Of a DNA stretch of 10,639 nt, positions 6,630-10,639 are shown piece by piece. Numbering within the stretch: the stretch's first letter is position 1; each line of letters starts with the position of its first letter. The translations under genes and the position numbers were made by a program. This DNA is from Pseudomonadota bacterium (GTDB lineage: Bacteria > Pseudomonadota > Gammaproteobacteria > Burkholderiales > SG8-39), in NCBI GenBank assembly GCA_021825225.1, contig JAKAIH010000044.1, positions 1 through 10,639 of the forward strand. The letters are read 5' to 3'. Under the pieces are notes generated by a model that saw only the letters and a list, made by a program, of their open reading frames with translations, made no database searches and was not told the DNA's origin.

Positions 6630-6660
6630 ATTGTAACAATAGGCGTGGGCGCTGTGCGAA
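6630..6660 (-). promoter_or_regulatory. Weak promoter candidate for the DUF47-pit operon
   Basis: Read on the minus strand, TACAAT (6635-6630) is 5/6 to the -10 consensus, about 85 nt before the DUF47 ATG. The best -35 match, TTCGCA (6660-6655), is 19 nt away, which is wide. The 11-mer ATTGTAACAAT (6630-6640) is a perfect palindrome about a central base and could be an operator instead. The gap 6547-6720 between ppk and the DUF47 gene shows nothing else I can support. Confidence 0.2.
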
Positions 6661-6720
6661 AAACAACGCGGCGGCGCAGCTTTCGCGATAAAGCGACGGG
6701 CAAGGTGCCCGCGCCGGAAA

Positions 6721-8808
6721 TCACTCGCGCGCGAGTTCGCCCAGCAGCGACTGTTGCGCCGATCGCGGCAGGGTGCCGCGGGAGTTCTTGCGCTTGTATA
6801 CGCCGTCGCCGTCCATGTCCCAGGCCTGGCGGTTGTCGCGCAGATACGGCATCAGCCCTTCCTTGATCACGCGCTGCCTGAGTTTTTTGTCGAGCACGGG
6901 GAAGCACAACTCGACGCGGCGGAAGAAATTGCGGTCCATCCAGTCGGCGCTCGAAAGATACACGTTCTCCTTGCCGCCGTTGAGGAAATAGAAAATGCGC
7001 GTGTGTTCGAGAAAGCGGCCGACGATGGAGCGCACGCGGATGCCTTCCGAGAGCGCGGGGACGCCAGGGCGCAGCGCGCATACGCCGCGCACGATCAGGT
7101 CGATGCGCACGCCCGCCTGCGAGGCGGTGTACAGCGCTTCGATCACCGTCGGCTCGAGCAGGGCATTCATCTTGGCGATGATGCGCGCGGGCTTGCCCGC
7201 CTTGGCGAGCCGGGTTTCGTTCTTGATCGCGGCCATGACGTTCGCGTGCAGGGTGAACGGCGCCTGCCACAGATGGTGCAGCATTCCGGCCTTGCCCAGG
7301 CCGGTCAGCTGCTTGAACACTTCGTTGACGTCGGCGCAAACGTCGGCGTTGCAGGTGAACAGGCCGAAATCGGTGTACAGGCGCGCGGTGCGCGCATGAT
7401 AATTGCCGGTCCCCAGGTGCACGTAGCGGCGCAGCTTGCCGTCCTCGCGCCGCACCACCAACGCCATCTTGGCATGGGTCTTGTGCGCGACCACGCCGTA
7501 GACCACGTGCGCGCCGACCTCTTCCAGCCGCTCGGCCCAGTTGATGTTGGCTTCTTCTTCGAAGCGCGCCATCAGTTCGACCACCACCGTCACCTCCTTG
7601 CCGCTGGCGGCCGCGTCGATCAGGGCTTCCATGATGGCGGAGTCGGTGCCGATGCGGTAGACGGTTTGCTTGATCGCGACCACTTGCGGGTCCTGCGCCG
7701 CCTCCTGGATGAAATTGACCACCGGCGTGAACGACTGGAATGGATGGTGCAGCAGCACGTCGCTTTTGCGCACCGCGGCGAAGATGTTGGAGCGTTTTTC
7801 CAGGGCCGCGGGACGGCCGGGACGGAAAGCGGGAAACTGAAGGTCGGGGCGGTTGACCAGATCGGGGATCTGCATCAGTCGGACCAGATTTACCGGCCCG
7901 TTGACCTGATACAGATCCTCGGCGCCGAGTTCGGTCTGCTGCAGCAGGAATTCGGCCATGGCCTGGGTGCAGTTGTCGGCGACTTCGAGACGCACCGCGG
8001 CGCCGAGGTTGCGCTGCGGCAGTTCGCCCTGCAGCGCGGTGCGCAGGTTCTTCACTTCCTCCTCGTCCACGAACAGATCGCTGTTGCGGGTCACGCGGAA
8101 CTGGTAGCAGCCGCGCACGCTCATGCCGGCGAACAGTTCGGACGCGTGTTCGTGCAGCACGGACGAAAGGAACACGAAGCTCTGCTCCTTGCCCTGGCGC
8201 AGTTCGCGCGGCAGCTTGATCATGCGCGGCAGGATGCGCGGTGCCTGGACGATGGCGGCGCGTGAGGCGCGGCCGAAGGCATCGCGCCCCTCCAGCTCCA
8301 CCGCGAAATTCAGGCTCTTGTTGAACACGCGCGGGAAGGGGTGCGCCGGGTCCAGGCCGATCGGCGTGAGCACCGGCATCATTTCATTGAAGAAGTACTC
8401 GCGGACCCAGGTGCGCTGCGCTTCGTTGAGGTCGTTGCGGCGCAGGAAGCGCACACCGGCCTTTTCCAGTTCCGGCAGGATATTTTCGTTGAGCAGCCGG
8501 TACTGGCGCTCCACCAGTTCGTGCGCGATGCGGCTGACGGCGCCAAAAACCTCGCGCGGATTCATCCCGTCGCGTCCCGCGGCGGATACATTGACGCGGA
8601 TCGTTTCCTTGAGTTCGGCGACGCGAATCTCGAAGAATTCATCCAGATTGCTGCTGACGATGCAAAGAAAGCGCAGGCGTTCGAGCAGCGGCGTGTCCGC
8701 GTCCTCGGCCTGCGCCAGCACGCGGCGGTTGAATTCGAGGATGCCGATTTCCCGGTTGAGGAACAGCGCCTGCGTGGGGAGCATTGAGGCTTTCTTGTTG
8801 AAATACAT
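6721..8808 (-). CDS. ppk: Polyphosphate kinase 1
   Basis: Reversibly polymerises the gamma-phosphate of ATP into inorganic polyphosphate, the cell's phosphate store. Seen in 695 residues (family about 690): N-terminal domain with FLNREIGILEFNRRVL (16-31) and FLCIVSSNLDEFFEIRVAEL (48-67), middle head domain with LTPIGLDPAHPFPR (147-160), then two PLD-like catalytic domains. His445 in KTHAKMAL corresponds to the autophosphorylated His435 of E. coli, and His602 in LEHTRIFYF to His592. GTGNYHARTARLYTDFG (467-483) and VYLSSADWMDRNFFRRVE (616-633) are further signatures. The start at 8808 has only AGG close by; Met9 (8784) is an alternative with no better site. It is divergent from phoU across a 118-nt gap. 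No key residue is missing. Confidence 0.97.
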   Translation of the reverse strand: MYFNKKASMLPTQALFLNREIGILEFNRRVLAQAEDADTPLLERLRFLCIVSSNLDEFFEIRVAELKETIRVNVSAAGRDGMNPREVFGAVSRIAHELVERQYRLLNENILPELEKAGVRFLRRNDLNEAQRTWVREYFFNEMMPVLTPIGLDPAHPFPRVFNKSLNFAVELEGRDAFGRASRAAIVQAPRILPRMIKLPRELRQGKEQSFVFLSSVLHEHASELFAGMSVRGCYQFRVTRNSDLFVDEEEVKNLRTALQGELPQRNLGAAVRLEVADNCTQAMAEFLLQQTELGAEDLYQVNGPVNLVRLMQIPDLVNRPDLQFPAFRPGRPAALEKRSNIFAAVRKSDVLLHHPFQSFTPVVNFIQEAAQDPQVVAIKQTVYRIGTDSAIMEALIDAAASGKEVTVVVELMARFEEEANINWAERLEEVGAHVVYGVVAHKTHAKMALVVRREDGKLRRYVHLGTGNYHARTARLYTDFGLFTCNADVCADVNEVFKQLTGLGKAGMLHHLWQAPFTLHANVMAAIKNETRLAKAGKPARIIAKMNALLEPTVIEALYTASQAGVRIDLIVRGVCALRPGVPALSEGIRVRSIVGRFLEHTRIFYFLNGGKENVYLSSADWMDRNFFRRVELCFPVLDKKLRQRVIKEGLMPYLRDNRQAWDMDGDGVYKRKNSRGTLPRSAQQSLLGELARE

Positions 8809-8821
8809 AGCCTAAGCTTTG

Positions 8822-8863
8822 AATGTTGCAGCAATATTACCCGATTCGAAGGGGAGCAACATT
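8822..8863. repeat. Inverted repeat in the ppk/phoU divergent promoter region
   Basis: AATGTTGC (8822-8829) and GCAACATT (8856-8863) are perfect 8-bp inverted copies with 26 nt between them. The left arm overlaps a second small palindrome (TTGC-A-GCAA, 8827-8835). It lies between the divergent ppk and phoU starts, so it may be an operator or a hairpin in the ppk leader. There is no T-run. Confidence 0.45.
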
Positions 8864-8887
8864 GTTGTCATATTGGTTTGCTAGCAT
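8854..8887 (+). promoter_or_regulatory. Weak Pho-box-like promoter candidate for phoU
   Basis: TTGTCAT (8865-8871) matches the Pho half-site at 6/7, but the partner 11 bp upstream (GAGCAAC) is poor. Ten nt after the half-site is TAGCAT (8882-8887), 4/6 to TATAAT. The geometry equals that of the boxes before olsA, olsB and the 102-aa gene, which is the main reason to list it. A start near 8894 would give a leader of about 33 nt. Confidence 0.28.
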
Positions 8888-8926
8888 CGATAGACCGAAA
8901 GGACCACCGGATCGAATCGTCGCCCC

Positions 8927-9631
8927 ATGCAGCACAACCATATTTCCACGCAGTTTGACGTCCAGCTGGAACAGGTCCGCAGCAGAGTCCTGCACATGGG
9001 CGGCGCGGTCGAGAATCAATTGTCCCTGGCGGTGCGCGCGCTGCAGGACGGCGAGACCTTCCTTATCGACCGGGTGCTGGATGTGGAACAGCAGGTGAAC
9101 GCGCTGGAAATGGAGATCGATGAGTTGTGCACCAACATCATCGCGCGCCGCACGCCGACCGCAATCGATTTGCGCGTGCTGACTATGGTGGTGAAGACCA
9201 TCACCGACCTCGAGCGCGTCGGCGACGAGGCAAAGAAGATTGCCCTGATGGCGCGCGAGTTTTTCCGCAGCGGCCGCGCCCACATGCCGCGCTATGCGGA
9301 GATCCAGCGTATGTCGGTGATCGTCATCGAGATGCTGCGCCAGGCCCTGGATGGATTTGCCCGCCTGGATGCTGAAGCGGCGCCGGCGATCGCGCGCCGC
9401 GATCTGGAGGTTGACGATGCGTTCCGCGCAGTGCTGCGCGAGCTGCTCACCCACATGATCGCGGATCCGCGCACCATATCCGCTACGCTGGACATCCTGT
9501 TCATCTCCAAGGCGCTGGAGCGGGTGGGCGATCACGCCAAGAACATTTCCGAGTACGTGGTTTACATGATCAAGGGCAAAGACGTGCGCCATCTCAGCAC
9601 GGAAGAAATCGAGCAGGTGGTGAGGTCCTAG
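8927..9631 (+). CDS. phoU: Phosphate signalling regulator PhoU
   Basis: Cytoplasmic helical-bundle protein that links the Pst phosphate transporter to PhoR and keeps the Pho regulon off when phosphate is ample. Seen in 234 residues: HISTQFDVQLEQVRSRVLHMGG (5-26), typical PhoU start; IIARRTPTAIDLR (71-83); and the two metal-binding ExxxD repeats TDLERVGDEAKKIA (93-106; Glu96, Asp100) and ALERVGDHAKNISEYVVYM (196-214; Glu198, Asp202). The start at 8927 aligns with the E. coli N terminus; an in-frame stop at 8891 allows no longer form. No ribosome site is near the ATG; AAGGA at 8899-8903 is too far. Here phoU is apart from pstSCAB and sits between ppk and ppx, so regulation may be separate from pst. 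Confidence 0.97.
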   Translation: MQHNHISTQFDVQLEQVRSRVLHMGGAVENQLSLAVRALQDGETFLIDRVLDVEQQVNALEMEIDELCTNIIARRTPTAIDLRVLTMVVKTITDLERVGDEAKKIALMAREFFRSGRAHMPRYAEIQRMSVIVIEMLRQALDGFARLDAEAAPAIARRDLEVDDAFRAVLRELLTHMIADPRTISATLDILFISKALERVGDHAKNISEYVVYMIKGKDVRHLSTEEIEQVVRS

Positions 9632-9726
9632 GGCGGACGCGGCTCCGCTCGGGTTCGGCGCTGCCGCGCCGCACGGGGCCTATTCGTCGCGGCATGCGTT
9701 GCGGCGTTTTGATTCCGGCATTTTCG

Positions 9727-9755
9727 TTGCGCGCCGATGGCCCAAGTGCTAAGGT
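9727..9755 (+). promoter_or_regulatory. Candidate sigma-70 promoter for ppx
   Basis: TTGCGC (9727-9732), a 17-nt spacer, then TAAGGT (9750-9755) preceded by TGC, an extended -10. The start of transcription would fall near 9762, only a few bases before the ppx ATG at 9765. The transcript would then be leaderless or nearly so, and AAGG in the -10 could not serve as ribosome site. The remainder of the gap after phoU (9632-9726) is GC-rich with no clear terminator. Confidence 0.35.
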
Positions 9756-9764
9756 AATCCGGCC

Positions 9765-10639
9765 ATGCAATACGAGACCCTAGCCGCGGTCGATCTGGGC
9801 TCCAACAGTTTCCACCTGCAGATCGGCCGCATTGTCGAGGACCAGATCTATCTGCTCGACGCCTTGCGCGAGCCGGTGCGTTTGGGCGCGGGCCTGACGC
9901 GCGACAAGCGCATCGACCGTGCCACCCAGGTGCGTGCGCTCGAAGCCCTGCGGCGCTTTTCCGACCGGCTGCGCGGCTTTCCCGCCGAGGCGGTGCGCGT
10001 GGTCGGCACCAATGCGCTGCGCGTGGCCAAGAATTCGCGCCAGTTCCTGGCCGAGGCCAAGGAGGCGCTGGGGTTCCCGATTGAAATCATCGCCGGGCGC
10101 GAGGAAGCGCGGCTGATTTACCTCGGCGTGGCGCACAGCCTGCCGCTCAGCCGCGACAAGCGACTGGTGATGGACATCGGTGGCGGCTCGACCGAGTTCA
10201 TCATCGGCGTGGGGGTGGAGCCGGTGCTCATGGACAGCCTGTACATGGGCTGCGTCAGCTTCAGCATGAAATATTTCCCCGACGGCAGGATCGAGAAGTC
10301 CGCGTTCAAACAGGCCGAACTCGCCGCCAGGAACGAACTGCAGACCATCGTGAAGCAGTACACCCGGCACGGCTGGGCCGAGGCCGTGGGTTCGTCCGGA
10401 ACCGCACGCTCTATCGCCGCCACGCTGGAAGCCAACGGCTGGAGCGAGCACGGCATTTCGGCCTCCGGCCTGGACAAGTTCCGGAGCGCTTTGCTCAAGG
10501 CGGGCGAGGTCGAGCGGCTGAGCTTGCCCGGTCTGCGCGAGGACCGCATGTCCATCCTGCCGGGGGGGCTCGCCATCATGTGCGCCGCATTTGCCGAACT
10601 GGGCATCGATCACCTGAGCGTGTCCGACGCCGCTTTGCG
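9765..10639 (+). CDS. ppx: Exopolyphosphatase (Ppx/GppA family), N-terminal 291 residues (cut by window edge)
   Basis: Hydrolyses terminal phosphates from polyphosphate, opposing Ppk; the family also includes GppA, which acts on pppGpp. Seen: an ASKHA-fold phosphatase with AAVDLGSNSFHLQIG (7-21, phosphate loop 1), VVGTNALRVAKN (79-90), IIAGREEARLIYLGV (108-122, containing the catalytic Glu), LVMDIGGGSTEFIIG (134-148, phosphate loop 2) and GSSGTARSI (209-217). The last residues (VSDAAL) are where the family continues into REG. Start is the ATG at 9765, which fits the family N terminus. AAGG at 9751 is 10 nt upstream, a marginal ribosome site. It is co-directional with phoU, 133 nt apart. Ppx is preferred over GppA because of the neighbouring ppk; the C-terminal domain needed to tell them apart is outside the window. 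Confidence 0.93.
   Translation, partial: MQYETLAAVDLGSNSFHLQIGRIVEDQIYLLDALREPVRLGAGLTRDKRIDRATQVRALEALRRFSDRLRGFPAEAVRVVGTNALRVAKNSRQFLAEAKEALGFPIEIIAGREEARLIYLGVAHSLPLSRDKRLVMDIGGGSTEFIIGVGVEPVLMDSLYMGCVSFSMKYFPDGRIEKSAFKQAELAARNELQTIVKQYTRHGWAEAVGSSGTARSIAATLEANGWSEHGISASGLDKFRSALLKAGEVERLSLPGLREDRMSILPGGLAIMCAAFAELGIDHLSVSDAAL

Noticed and set aside
6754..8265. 503-codon plus-strand open frame opposite ppk
   Set aside because: His/Gln/Ala-rich translation typical of the antisense of a GC-rich gene; the ppk frame carries all catalytic motifs.
9780..10613. 277-codon minus-strand open frame opposite ppx
   Set aside because: The plus frame contains both phosphate loops of Ppx; the opposite frame shows no family signature.

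Overview
The window is GC-rich, gene-dense bacterial DNA that reads like a chromosome of a Pseudomonadota member, most likely a betaproteobacterium. The grounds are the family makeup (BktB-like thiolase, OlsA/OlsB pair, DUF47-Pit pair, PPK1, PhoU, Ppx) and the codon use. No tRNA, rRNA, CRISPR array or insertion sequence was seen. Taxonomy is inference only.

Layout. 1-300 (-) is the N-terminal 100 residues of a beta-ketothiolase. 544-1407 (+) and 1535-2293 (+) encode an OlsA-like O-acyltransferase and an OlsB-like N-acyltransferase, the two enzymes of ornithine-lipid synthesis. A strong intrinsic terminator follows at 2400-2427. 2428-3121 holds a long dyad, an 82-residue very basic unknown protein (2776-3024) and candidate regulatory sites. 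3122-3496 (+) is the C-terminal half of a BtaB-like betaine-lipid methyltransferase without its SAM-binding front, and 3499-4320 (+) is a metallophosphoesterase best read as a PlcP-type phospholipase C. 4500-4808 (+) is an unknown 102-residue protein. On the minus strand follow a PhoU-like DUF47 protein with a Pit phosphate transporter (6546 down to 4896) and polyphosphate kinase (8808-6721). phoU (8927-9631, +) and the start of ppx (9765 to the window end, +) close the window.

How the genes fit together. Nearly everything from 433 to the right edge concerns phosphorus. OlsA/OlsB make a phosphorus-free membrane lipid. PlcP would strip head groups from phospholipids, releasing phosphate esters and diacylglycerol. 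BtaB-like enzymes use the diacylglycerol branch to make betaine lipid, but here that gene is only a remnant. Pit/DUF47 import phosphate, Ppk stores it as polyphosphate, Ppx releases it, and PhoU belongs to the phosphate-signalling circuit.

The most notable observation is non-coding. Upstream of olsA, olsB, the 82-aa gene, the methyltransferase remnant/plcP and the 102-aa gene lie 11-bp-periodic sequences resembling the PhoB binding site (Pho box). At four of these five a -10-like hexamer starts exactly 10 bp after the box; a weaker sixth precedes phoU with the same spacing. This suggests a compact PhoB-controlled lipid-remodelling regulon that includes two unrecognised small proteins. It is read by eye and no PhoB/PhoR gene is in the window.
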